The position numbers and the translations under genes are program-made. Shown in pieces: positions 36,492 through 45,743 of a stretch of DNA of 64,000 bases. The first letter of the stretch is position 1. Each line of letters starts with the position of its first letter. Source of the stretch: Bacteriovorax stolpii. Lineage in GTDB: Bacteria; Bdellovibrionota; UBA2428. Location of the stretch: the NCBI GenBank assembly GCA_945881775.1, contig CAMCVE010000001.1, positions 127,836 to 191,835 of the forward strand. The letters run 5' to 3'. The notes under the pieces are model-generated. The model was given only the letters and a program-made list of their open reading frames with translations, was not told the origin of the DNA and made no database searches.

Positions 36492-37066
36492 CGTCGCCCC
36501 ATACAGCGTTCAAAGGCATCAGAGGCACCGGCACAGAAGCGGTCCGTGCCAATAGCAGGTATCGGAAACTGGACGGGATAGGGGCCCTTCAAAAGCTGCA
36601 GCTTAATTTTCCATTCGGAGGGCAATCCGAACCCGTTGTTTTTGAGCTTTGCAAAGAGACCACAGCTTTTCAGTCGAGCATCCGTGGCCGCTTCTTCGAA
36701 AACACTCGGGCCGAGGGGCCAGCATGAGACCGCATTAAAATCTCCGTTCGCAGGCGCCCTTCCCTCACAATACCAAAGAGCATAACCCGACTGTTCTTTG
36801 TTCTTCACGATTCGAATGAACTCATGGGAGCCCTGACCCGCGTTTTGCGTGACATGTCCCCACTCCGAATAAACAGCAGAATTGTCCACTGGAGAAATCT
36901 TCACTCCTTTTGGAGCACACGTTTCAGGAAAACGAATCGGAAGAGGATGGGAATCCGCTGGAGGCGAAACCGGGGGCTCCGAAGCCAGTTCCCGAAAAGC
37001 ACATGAAGCAACACCAGCAAAAATCATAAGACCAAGTACCACGCGACGTGGGATTAGAAGATCCAT
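36488..37066 (-). CDS. predicted lipoprotein, hypothetical
   Basis: N-terminal RRVVLGLMIFAGVASC lipobox-like sequence; no recognised domain. Confidence 0.6.
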   Translation of the reverse strand: MDLLIPRRVVLGLMIFAGVASCAFRELASEPPVSPPADSHPLPIRFPETCAPKGVKISPVDNSAVYSEWGHVTQNAGQGSHEFIRIVKNKEQSGYALWYCEGRAPANGDFNAVSCWPLGPSVFEEAATDARLKSCGLFAKLKNNGFGLPSEWKIKLQLLKGPYPVQFPIPAIGTDRFCAGASDAFERCMGRR

Positions 37067-37119
37067 AGGACCATTATCAATCCGCGCCACCCTCCAGGCA
37101 AAGGCGGTGATTTGACGCT

Positions 37120-39249
37120 TTAGTTCTCGGTGCGACCGATGATCTTTAGAATGAAAGCCAGATCGCGCGCGCGCTCCTTATAAGCATCGTAGCGACCGGA
37201 AGCGCCTCCGTGTCCCGCCTCCATATTGGTCTGAAGAAGTAAGGGTGTAGAGTCGCGCTTGAGAGTTCTCAGTTTCGCCACATACTTGGCGGGTTCCCAG
37301 TACATCACCTGGCTGTCATGAATTGAGGTGCGCACGTAGATGGCGGGATAGGCCCCTTCTTTGAGATTGTCATAGGGCGAATAAGCGCGCATCCGATCGA
37401 ATGCGACACGCTCATTAGGATTTCCCCACTCTTCGTACTCGCCCACCGTGAGCGGAAGACTGGCATCGAGCATCGTGTTGAGGACATCCACAAAAGGCAC
37501 ATGAGAAATCACGCCGCGAAACATCTCCGGGCGCATATTGGTGATGGCACCCATAAGTAGCCCGCCCGCACTACCCCCTTCAACAAAGACCTGGTCCTTG
37601 GCAACGTAGCCCTCTTTCACGAGATGCTCCACCGACGCGATAAAGTCGTTAAAGGTGTTCATCTTCTTTTCCATCTTGCCCGCATCGTGCCAGGCTTTGC
37701 CGTATTCACCGCCACCCCGGATGTGAGCGATCGCCATCACAAAACCGCGGTTCAAAAGCGCAAATCGAGAGGCCGAAAAAGACACGCTCATGGGATACCC
37801 GTAGGAGCCATACGCATAAACATGAGAAGGATTTTGGCCCTTCTTGAAGAGATCCTTTCGGTAAACGAGCGAGACGGGAATCTGAGTTCCGTCTGCCGCC
37901 TTGGCGAAGACTCGCTCAACCTGGAACTGGGTTTTGTCGTAAGGAGTCGGCGGCTTCTTCTCTTTGAGAAGTTTGGAGGCACCGCTCGCCGCATTAAGCT
38001 CATAAGTTCCCTCTGGAGAAATAAATGACTGATATCCATAACGGAAATTCTCGGTCTCGTATTCGGCGTTCTGCATCGGATAGATGTCGTAGGCCGCTTC
38101 GGGGAGCTGGACGATGTAGGGCTTCGTGCCACTCGCAAAGGGGACAATTTTAAAGCGAGGCAATCCTTGGGCCTGTTCGTGAATCACCATGAAGGTCTTA
38201 AAGACATCGTGATCGGTCACAGCAATCTTCGGATCGTAGGCGATCACCTCCGTAAGAGTCTTTAGAGATGCTCCCTTGATGGGTGTTTTGACGATTCGGA
38301 AATTGGGCCCCTTGTCGTTGAGTCGAATGTAAAACTCATTCTCATGCACATCGAGCGAGTATTCGATGTCCTGACGGCGCGGGAGCACCACTGTCCAAGG
38401 AGCGTCCGGAGTGTTGGCGGGGATATAGCGGTATTCACTCGTCGTATGACTTGAGACCACAGTCATCACAAAGCGAGCGTCGCGACTTTGTGTGACATAG
38501 ACACGGAATCTCTCGTCAGCTTCCTCGAAAACGACTTTGTCGTTTGAGGGGTCCTCACCCAGCACATGCTTCAACACGCGGTACTGACGTTTGGCGTGAT
38601 CTTCAATTGTATAGAAAATAGTTTTATTGTCCGCAGCCCAGGCAACGCTGCCAACTTTGTCAGCGATGGGTCCCTGGATCTTGCCTGTCGAGAGATTCTT
38701 AACAAAGAGCTTGTACTGACGGAATCCCACCGTGTCGGTTGAATACGCAAGGAGTCCGTCGTCTGGACTGATTTCGGTGTCTCCGATACTGAAGAATTTT
38801 TCACCTTTGCCCATCGCATCGGCATCAAGATAAACAGTCTCTCGCGAGGGGTCCGAGCGCGGGGTACGAAAGTAGGTCGGATACTGCTGACCCTTTTTGA
38901 TACGACGGCCGTAGAGATAGGGTCCATCTGGGTAGGGAACAGACTCGTCGTTCTCATTAATAAATCCGAGAATGTCTTTGAAAAGTGTTTCTTCAAGAGA
39001 CTTCGCATCGGCAAACCAATTCTCAGTGTAGGCATTCTCCGCCTTAAGATGCGAGATAACTTCGGGACTCTCTTTTTCTCGCAGCCAAAAATAGGAATCT
39101 TGCAGTTCGAGACCGTGGATCTTGGTCACATGAGTTTTAGTTGGGCTTACGGGTGGCTTCATTTTCGAATCTCCCTTGTGGGCACAGGACAAAGTGAGTG
39201 CAGTCAGGAGAATGCTAAGCATCCCCCCGGCCTTGATTGTAAATGGCAT
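37120..39249 (-). CDS. S9 family peptidase, oligopeptidase B-like, predicted lipoprotein
   Basis: HGLELQDSYFWLREKESPEVISHLKAENAYTENW; VYAYGSYGYPMSVSFSASRFALLNRGFVMAIAHIRGGGEYGKAWHDAGKMEKKMNTFNDFI; VEGGSAGGLLMGAI (GxSxG). N-terminal lipobox LTALTLSC. Confidence 0.92.
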   Translation of the reverse strand: MPFTIKAGGMLSILLTALTLSCAHKGDSKMKPPVSPTKTHVTKIHGLELQDSYFWLREKESPEVISHLKAENAYTENWFADAKSLEETLFKDILGFINENDESVPYPDGPYLYGRRIKKGQQYPTYFRTPRSDPSRETVYLDADAMGKGEKFFSIGDTEISPDDGLLAYSTDTVGFRQYKLFVKNLSTGKIQGPIADKVGSVAWAADNKTIFYTIEDHAKRQYRVLKHVLGEDPSNDKVVFEEADERFRVYVTQSRDARFVMTVVSSHTTSEYRYIPANTPDAPWTVVLPRRQDIEYSLDVHENEFYIRLNDKGPNFRIVKTPIKGASLKTLTEVIAYDPKIAVTDHDVFKTFMVIHEQAQGLPRFKIVPFASGTKPYIVQLPEAAYDIYPMQNAEYETENFRYGYQSFISPEGTYELNAASGASKLLKEKKPPTPYDKTQFQVERVFAKAADGTQIPVSLVYRKDLFKKGQNPSHVYAYGSYGYPMSVSFSASRFALLNRGFVMAIAHIRGGGEYGKAWHDAGKMEKKMNTFNDFIASVEHLVKEGYVAKDQVFVEGGSAGGLLMGAITNMRPEMFRGVISHVPFVDVLNTMLDASLPLTVGEYEEWGNPNERVAFDRMRAYSPYDNLKEGAYPAIYVRTSIHDSQVMYWEPAKYVAKLRTLKRDSTPLLLQTNMEAGHGGASGRYDAYKERARDLAFILKIIGRTEN

Positions 39250-39269
39250 GATCTCTCCCAAAAACGCGT

Positions 39270-40790
39270 TTAGCGTTTCATTTCCATCAAAACAATAAGC
39301 GTGGCATCTTGGCGCTGAATCTTCAGCAAGTAAGACTTTTCTTTCTTTTTGAGGGCCGCAAGAGCCTCTGTCACATGCGCAATCGGTTTGCGATTGATCT
39401 CAAATAGAACGTCGCCCGGAAGAACGCCTGCCTCTGCAGCAAAGCCTCCTCGCGCCACACGTTGTACGAGCACGCCTCCGCTGCTGCCATCCAGACCTAG
39501 CTGTTCTCGAATTTGAGGGTTGAGGTTTGTGAGAAGCATGCCACGGCCGCTCTCGACATCTTGCTTAAGCGACATTTCTTCACGCGCGGCAATTTCTTCA
39601 TCTGTCTTTCGCTTCGTGATGGTCACGAGGTAATCTTTGACTTGACCATCGCGCATCACGCTGAGCCGAGCCTTGGTCCCCACGGAGAGGTTGCGCACGC
39701 TGCGCACGAGATCGCGCGAGTCAGCCAGGACCTGACCATTGATCTTGAGAATCACGTCGTAGGACTTGAGACCCGCAAGAGCGGCGGGCTCTCCAGAAAC
39801 CACGTCCTGCACCAACACTCCCGACGTGTTCTTTAGGCCCAGTTGCGACGCGATACCTGGCGTAAGGTCCGACATATAGATGCCAATCCAACCCAAATCC
39901 ACACTGCCTTTTTCGATGAGCTGACGCACCACCGACTTTGCCGCATCAACTGGGATCGCGAATCCAATTCCCTGCGCCCGAGCATCGATTGCGGTGTTGA
40001 TTCCGATAACCTGCCCTTTCAAATTGAAAAGAGGTCCCCCAGAATTTCCAGGATTGATGGAGGCGTCTGTCTGAATGAAGTCGGCACGCGACTCGAGGCC
40101 GTCGAGGCTGCGACCCATCGCCGAGACAATACCTGTCGTCACACTGTGCGAGTGACCGTAGGGATTGCCAATGGCCATGACCCACTCCCCCACTTTGAGT
40201 TGAACGCTATCGCCGAGGGGTGCTACTGTCGCGGATTGGGGCTTGCTCTTGAGTTTTAGAACAGCGACGTCTGTGGTCTCATCAATGCCCACGATCTCCG
40301 CACGATGCCCTTCAAAAGTGGGCGCATCTCCCACGAACTTGGCAAAGACTTCGTCGGCGTTGCGTCCCGAATTGCGAACGACGTGAGAGTTGGTGATCAC
40401 GTATCCCTGATCATTGATAAGAAAGCCCGATCCTAGCGACTGCGCTTCTTGGGGCTGTTGGGGGCGAGGGCCTTGGGGCCCCAAGGGATTCCCGAAAAAG
40501 AAACGGAAAATGTCTGCCTGCGATTGCATGCGAGGATCTGCTGCAATCTTTGTCTTCGTGGAAATGCTGACGACCGACTGAGACAGTCTCTCCGCCAGCG
40601 TGGTGAACGCTTTGTTGAGCGACATCACATCGATATTGAAATTCTCCGAACTGCCCGAATCTGTGGTCCAGTAGTTCTTTGGAGGAGGAGCCTCTTGGCT
40701 GCTCACGAGAATAGGAAGCCCCACTCCAAGCGCTCCCAAGCAGCTCAGGCCCAACACAAATATGACACGACGAAGGGAAGTGGTTTTCAT
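39270..40790 (-). CDS. HtrA/DegP-like periplasmic serine protease with two PDZ domains
   Basis: GYVITNSHVV, TDVAVLKL, NPGNSGGPLFNLKGQVIGINTAI; two C-terminal PDZ-like segments. Confidence 0.95.
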   Translation of the reverse strand: MKTTSLRRVIFVLGLSCLGALGVGLPILVSSQEAPPPKNYWTTDSGSSENFNIDVMSLNKAFTTLAERLSQSVVSISTKTKIAADPRMQSQADIFRFFFGNPLGPQGPRPQQPQEAQSLGSGFLINDQGYVITNSHVVRNSGRNADEVFAKFVGDAPTFEGHRAEIVGIDETTDVAVLKLKSKPQSATVAPLGDSVQLKVGEWVMAIGNPYGHSHSVTTGIVSAMGRSLDGLESRADFIQTDASINPGNSGGPLFNLKGQVIGINTAIDARAQGIGFAIPVDAAKSVVRQLIEKGSVDLGWIGIYMSDLTPGIASQLGLKNTSGVLVQDVVSGEPAALAGLKSYDVILKINGQVLADSRDLVRSVRNLSVGTKARLSVMRDGQVKDYLVTITKRKTDEEIAAREEMSLKQDVESGRGMLLTNLNPQIREQLGLDGSSGGVLVQRVARGGFAAEAGVLPGDVLFEINRKPIAHVTEALAALKKKEKSYLLKIQRQDATLIVLMEMKR

Positions 40791-40812
40791 AGGATTCAAC
40801 TCCTTGTCCCGC

Positions 40813-41070
40813 TCACGGGATCATAGCGTATTGAAGTTTGAGATCGACGATCACGCGTTCCACGAGTTCTCTCTCATGGGCGTCGAGATTTCCTCGGGTT
40901 TTTAACTGCAGCATGTCGAGAAGATCGATGTGCTGCCGCGCTTGATCCTTGCGAACACGTTTTTTCTTGTCGAAGGGATCTTCGAGAAGACCGAGTTCGA
41001 TCATAGTCGCGCTTGCGAGACCCATCACGAAGGTCGAAAACAGAGCTGGGTTTGCAGAGTGCTCAGACAT
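40813..41070 (-). CDS. DUF1844 domain-containing protein
   Basis: FSTFVMGLASATMIELGLLEDP...ARQHIDLLDMLQLKTRGNLDAHERELVERVIVDLKLQYA. Confidence 0.85.
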   Translation of the reverse strand: MSEHSANPALFSTFVMGLASATMIELGLLEDPFDKKKRVRKDQARQHIDLLDMLQLKTRGNLDAHERELVERVIVDLKLQYAMIP

Positions 41071-41103
41071 GCTCCTCCTTCTAGCAGAGACGGGTTTTGA
41101 ACA

Positions 41104-41904
41104 TCAACTCTCGATCAACGCCGAAGTTTCGACGAGGATCCGCCACGAAGGATGCAAGCAACGCGTCGGATAGCGGCTCCAGACTCCGAAAACCCAAGAT
41201 CTCCAGTAAGAAGGTTCGGCATCGACGCGGAGCGCATGCTTCTCGAAAGGATCCGTCGAAAACGTACGCATTTCCACTCCAAAACACAAACGTTTGAGAG
41301 ACCATGCACATCGCTGACACCAAAATGCAGGATGTGGCATTTCCCGAAGCCCCACGCTGCTCATCACGAAATACAAGATATCGAAGAGACGATCGAGCAT
41401 GCAAAAAGCACCCACCCAAACTCGAAACTGAACGCTGCGCAGGCGGCGCTCCGCCGGAGCCATCGAAGCAATATCTGACCAGAGGCTACGGAATTCTTTA
41501 AAGCGTGAAGCTTCGGGCAGCCCGTCGTACCAGGCCCGAGAAAGAACAATATCTTGGCCCCTTGTATTTCCCCAGCCTCGCTCAAACCACAAGAAGCCAT
41601 GATCTTCGGCCGCGTCTAAGATCCAAAACCGAGGGCGAAGACTTCCTTCCCTCAAGACGCATTGCAGGACAAGATCACGCAAGGGAGAAGTTTGACTCAG
41701 TACCAGTGGCCGCAGGCGACCCGTGAGACGAGCCCACGCGAAAATTATGTCGGGAACAAAGAGCGGCGCCACGACGAGAGAAATTCCGGCGAGGACAGCC
41801 GCATCGCCGAGGCGACCCGAGCAAAGCCAGGCAAAGAGACCCCAAGCCAAAGCGAATACAAGCGCAACAACGAGGGCACGGAGGACTTTGACTAAGAAGT
41901 TCAC
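41104..41904 (-). CDS. hypothetical membrane protein
   Basis: N-terminal TM segments (MNFLVKVLRALVVALVFALAWGLFAWLCSG, AGISLVVAPLFVPDIIFAW); no recognised family. Confidence 0.55.
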   Translation of the reverse strand: MNFLVKVLRALVVALVFALAWGLFAWLCSGRLGDAAVLAGISLVVAPLFVPDIIFAWARLTGRLRPLVLSQTSPLRDLVLQCVLREGSLRPRFWILDAAEDHGFLWFERGWGNTRGQDIVLSRAWYDGLPEASRFKEFRSLWSDIASMAPAERRLRSVQFRVWVGAFCMLDRLFDILYFVMSSVGLREMPHPAFWCQRCAWSLKRLCFGVEMRTFSTDPFEKHALRVDAEPSYWRSWVFGVWSRYPTRCLHPSWRILVETSALIES

Positions 41905-42016
41905 GCTCTCTCGAGATTACTCCCGACTGGACCAAAATGCCCTGCGTTGTTCGACAGAATTTTAACGGGTGCTCTCACGATGACGCCCCCCAAGAAGAGG
42001 CCTAGAATGAGGCCAC

Positions 42017-43009
42017 ATGAATCCAGAAGTGGCTCAGCTCACCGAACTCATCAAACACGAAGGTGCCTTTTTCAAACAAGTCCGCGAGGAAGTCTCGAAG
42101 GTTATCGTCGGCCAAGCCGACATGATCGAGAAAATTCTTATGGGCCTTCTTACAGGCGGACATGTTCTCCTCGAAGGGCTCCCGGGGCTCGCAAAGACGC
42201 TCGCCATCAAGAGCGTTGCGCAGTCGATCCACGTGAATTTCAACCGCGTGCAGTTCACACCCGATCTGCTCCCTTCTGACCTCACAGGCACCATGATTTA
42301 CAACCAAAAGACCGGAGACTTCTCGGCCAAAAAGGGCCCGATCTTCACGAACATTCTCCTAGCAGATGAAATCAACCGCGCTCCTGCAAAAGTTCAGGCG
42401 GCTCTTCTCGAATCGATGGCGGAAAAACAAGTCACCATTGGAGAGACCAGCTATAAACTCGAAGATCCCTTTCTCGTACTTGCCACGCAAAACCCGATTG
42501 AACAAGAGGGCACCTACCCTCTTCCAGAAGCTCAAATGGACCGATTCATGTTCAAAGTGGTCGTGGGTTATCCCAACCGCTTCGAAGAAATGAAAGTACT
42601 CGAGCAACAGGCGAGCACTCGTAAGGTCGAGATCCAGCCCGCCGCTTCCGGAGCTCAGATCGTCAAAGCTCGCAATATTTGCAGCGCCGTATTCATGGAC
42701 CAAAAGGTGAAGGACTACATTTTGGATCTTGTCTTTGCGACTCGCGAGGCCGGTCAAAAGAAAAACCTCAGGGAACTCGCACCCTACATTTCAATCGGAG
42801 CCTCTCCTCGTGCCACGATCGCGCTCGCGCGCGGTGCCAAAGCCAAAGCCTTTCTGGAGGGCCGCGGTTTTGCCACGCCGGACGACGTCAAAGCGGTCGC
42901 GATGGATATACTCCGTCATCGCATCGTGCTTTCCTTCGAGGCGCAGGCCGAGGAAGTCACAGCCCCCATTCTCATCAAGAAACTTCTCGCGGCCGTACCG
43001 GCACCGTGA
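42017..43009 (+). CDS. MoxR family AAA+ ATPase
   Basis: GGHVLLEGLPGLAKTLAIKSVA, RVQFTPDLLPSDLTGTMIYNQ, LLADEINRAPAKVQAALLESMAEKQVTIG, LATQNPIEQEGTYPLPEAQMDRFMFK. Confidence 0.95.
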   Translation: MNPEVAQLTELIKHEGAFFKQVREEVSKVIVGQADMIEKILMGLLTGGHVLLEGLPGLAKTLAIKSVAQSIHVNFNRVQFTPDLLPSDLTGTMIYNQKTGDFSAKKGPIFTNILLADEINRAPAKVQAALLESMAEKQVTIGETSYKLEDPFLVLATQNPIEQEGTYPLPEAQMDRFMFKVVVGYPNRFEEMKVLEQQASTRKVEIQPAASGAQIVKARNICSAVFMDQKVKDYILDLVFATREAGQKKNLRELAPYISIGASPRATIALARGAKAKAFLEGRGFATPDDVKAVAMDILRHRIVLSFEAQAEEVTAPILIKKLLAAVPAP

Positions 43010-43012
43010 TTT

Positions 43013-43894
43013 GTGACTCCTGAAGAGTTTCTAAAACGCGTTAAAGCGATCGATCTCTCCGTTCGCAGGCTCATCCAGGGGGGCCTTGCGGGACAGTACT
43101 TGTCCGCGTTTCGTGGCAGCGGAATGCAGTTTCGTGAGTTTCGCAATTACGTTTATGGCGACGACGTGAGACACATTTCCTGGACAGCTTCAGCAAAGGG
43201 CGGCGACCCCGTCCTCAAGACTTTTGAAGAAGAACGCGAAAGAAATTTTCTCCTGGTTGTCGACGCTTCCGCCAGCCTAAGAAAAGGAGCCTGGGCCCAG
43301 CAAAAAGCCGAGCGACTCGCAGAAATCGCCGGGGCCCTCGCACTTTCGGCCGAAGAAGCCGACGACAAAATCGGACTGATTCTTTTTACGGACCACGTCG
43401 AAAAGACCTTGAGCCCCTCCAAGGGCAAAACTCACGTGATGCGCGTCATTCGTGACGTTCTTGGATTCGAGCCCCAGGGCCGTCTTACAGATCCAAACTC
43501 AGCACTGCGACACATCGACAAGGTTCTCAAGAAGCAATCGATCGTTTTCTTCCTCACCGACATGGAAGTTCTTCCTGACGAGCGTCTCTTGAGACGCTGC
43601 GCCTCGAAGCACGAGTTTATTACCATCGCAATCGACCATCCTCAGGAGTGGAAACTTCCGAGTGTTGGATTTCTCGAGGTGCAGACCGCTGAACAGAGCC
43701 GTCCCGTCACCCTTGATACCCATTCGGACTCTCTTAGGCGCTATCTCGAAATGCACGGTCAAACCCGGCGCACGGCCATCGAGCAAAGCTTTAAGCGCAT
43801 GGGCGTCGACCTGATCTGGATTTCGACGACCGACAATTTCGTCACCGCCTTGCAGAACTTTTTCAAGATGCGCATTTCGAGAGGCTCTCGCTGA
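43013..43894 (+). CDS. DUF58 domain-containing protein
   Basis: GQYLSAFRGSGMQFREFRNYVYGDDVRHISWTASAKGGDPVLKTFEEERERNFLLVVDASASL; GTG start. Confidence 0.92.
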   Translation: MTPEEFLKRVKAIDLSVRRLIQGGLAGQYLSAFRGSGMQFREFRNYVYGDDVRHISWTASAKGGDPVLKTFEEERERNFLLVVDASASLRKGAWAQQKAERLAEIAGALALSAEEADDKIGLILFTDHVEKTLSPSKGKTHVMRVIRDVLGFEPQGRLTDPNSALRHIDKVLKKQSIVFFLTDMEVLPDERLLRRCASKHEFITIAIDHPQEWKLPSVGFLEVQTAEQSRPVTLDTHSDSLRRYLEMHGQTRRTAIEQSFKRMGVDLIWISTTDNFVTALQNFFKMRISRGSR

Positions 43895-44748
43895 TGGATC
43901 CCATTCTCATTCCACCGGGTCGCACGCAGGTATGGAAGTGTCCTGTGGGATCCGCGCCATCTGTTGAGAAGGGACAAGTCCTGAAGTTCCAAGACAAGGC
44001 GGCGATGTACGTGGCCGAAGTTACGCCTGAGAGCATCGTGCTGGGCCCGCTCATGGCCGGTGACTTGGAGATCGCCGACCTCTGCAAGGGTCAGGGCGCT
44101 GTCACATTCCGCATCGAGGCTCCGGATCCCTCAAAAGTTGAAAAAAAAGTGCAAGTGCTTTCTCCCGTAGCAATGTCGTATCCTTGGTGGCTCTGGGTGG
44201 TCCTCGCGCTCAGCGTGATTCTCATCGGTGCGTGTGCTTGGTTCGTGCGTCGTTTTCTGGCCGCGAGACCAGAGGATGCACTCAAGCTTGCTCGAGAACG
44301 CCTTCGCAAAACGCCCCAACAAAAGATGGAAATCTTTCTCTCAAAAGTTGAAAACCAGCAGTTGGTTGAAAAGTCCGACGTCGCAAGTTCTCAAATGATC
44401 TATGGCGAGGGCCTCGCTTGTCTCCGTCTAATGCTACAAGCGGCTTACCAATTCAAAGCTCCTGGCGCGACGACCACCGAATTCGTGGCGGAGCTCAAGG
44501 CTCAAGCGATTCGTAAACCGAGCATCATGGCAGCTCCCCAGCTCGCCCAACTCGAATCCACTTTCATGCAAGCCAAGCAGGTCACCTATGCTCGCGAGAT
44601 TCCTGAGCTGGCACTGCGCAAGGCCTATCTCAAATCGCTCAAGGACTTCGCAGCTCAGCTCGGCACCAAGATCGCCGCCGCCGAGGCGAGCCTCACCCCT
44701 CCCAAACGTAAACCCCTCTTTAAACCCAAGGAGAAAAAACCGTCGTGA
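43894..44748 (+). CDS. hypothetical single-TM protein of the Bat operon
   Basis: ATG overlaps the DUF58 stop; TM segment WWLWVVLALSVILIGACAWFV; lies in the usual position between DUF58 and BatA genes. Confidence 0.7.
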   Translation: MDPILIPPGRTQVWKCPVGSAPSVEKGQVLKFQDKAAMYVAEVTPESIVLGPLMAGDLEIADLCKGQGAVTFRIEAPDPSKVEKKVQVLSPVAMSYPWWLWVVLALSVILIGACAWFVRRFLAARPEDALKLARERLRKTPQQKMEIFLSKVENQQLVEKSDVASSQMIYGEGLACLRLMLQAAYQFKAPGATTTEFVAELKAQAIRKPSIMAAPQLAQLESTFMQAKQVTYAREIPELALRKAYLKSLKDFAAQLGTKIAAAEASLTPPKRKPLFKPKEKKPS

Positions 44749-45743
44749 GTTTCGCGCATCCGGCTTTTTTTCTTCTTCTGATTCCACTGGCAGTCGCGGC
44801 GTGGCTCGCATGGCGCTACGGCATCAAGCGCCGCAGTCGTCTGTTCATTCCCATGGCGAGCTGGATCGACCAGCGACCCCGTTTCACCATTCCTTCGCCC
44901 TTTCGAGTTCACTACGTGCTAAGACTCCCGGCGCTAATTCTGATTGTCATCGGCCTCGCCAGGCCGCAGGAAATTTTTGAGCGCGAGAAACGCACCATTG
45001 AAGCGGTCGACATCGTTGTCAGTTTCGATCTTTCAAAATCGATGGACGCCATCGATTTCCGTCCCAACCGTCGTACGGTCGCAATCAATGTGCTCACCGA
45101 CTTCATTGACCGACGCAAGGACGATCGTATCGGCCTGGTGCTGTTTAGCGGAGAAGCCTTCCTCGCCGTCCCCACGACGACAGACCACAAAGTCGTCAAG
45201 GACGCGCTAGCGAACTCCACGAATAAGTTTCTCCAAGACGGCACGGCCATCGGCGAATCCCTCGCCGTCGCAGTCAATCATCTCAAAGATTCCCGAGCCA
45301 AAAGCCGCATCGTTATCCTCGTCACAGACGGTGACAACAACATGGGGTCGGTTGACCCTGAGACAGCGGCGGAACTCGCCAAAGGCTACGGGATCAAGGT
45401 CTATACAATCGCCGTGGGCAAAAAGGGTAAAGTAGATTTTCCAGTGACAGTCTACGATCCCGTCTTTGGTGAGCAAACCGTGATGCAGCAGCTCACCGAT
45501 GCGATCAATGAACCTCTCCTGCAATCGATCGCGAACCGCACCCAAGGCCGCTTCTTCCGAGCCCAGGATATGGGCGTGCTCGAGAACATCTTCGAAACCA
45601 TCGATGCCCTGGAGAAAACGAAAGTCGAAGTCGATACGTTTGTGAGAACTTCTGAGAAAGCCTGGCCATGGATTCTAGGCGCTCTTGTGCTGGTGCTTGT
45701 GGAACTGCTCGCAGTGAACACGCGATGGAGGAAATTGCCATGA
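44745..45743 (+). CDS. batA: BatA-like VWA domain membrane protein
   Basis: VDIVVSFDLSKSMDAIDFRPNR (MIDAS DxSxS), DRIGLVLFSGEAFLAVPTTTDH, VILVTDGDNNMGSVDP; flanking TM segments; GTG start overlapping upstream gene. Confidence 0.88.
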   Translation: MSFAHPAFFLLLIPLAVAAWLAWRYGIKRRSRLFIPMASWIDQRPRFTIPSPFRVHYVLRLPALILIVIGLARPQEIFEREKRTIEAVDIVVSFDLSKSMDAIDFRPNRRTVAINVLTDFIDRRKDDRIGLVLFSGEAFLAVPTTTDHKVVKDALANSTNKFLQDGTAIGESLAVAVNHLKDSRAKSRIVILVTDGDNNMGSVDPETAAELAKGYGIKVYTIAVGKKGKVDFPVTVYDPVFGEQTVMQQLTDAINEPLLQSIANRTQGRFFRAQDMGVLENIFETIDALEKTKVEVDTFVRTSEKAWPWILGALVLVLVELLAVNTRWRKLP

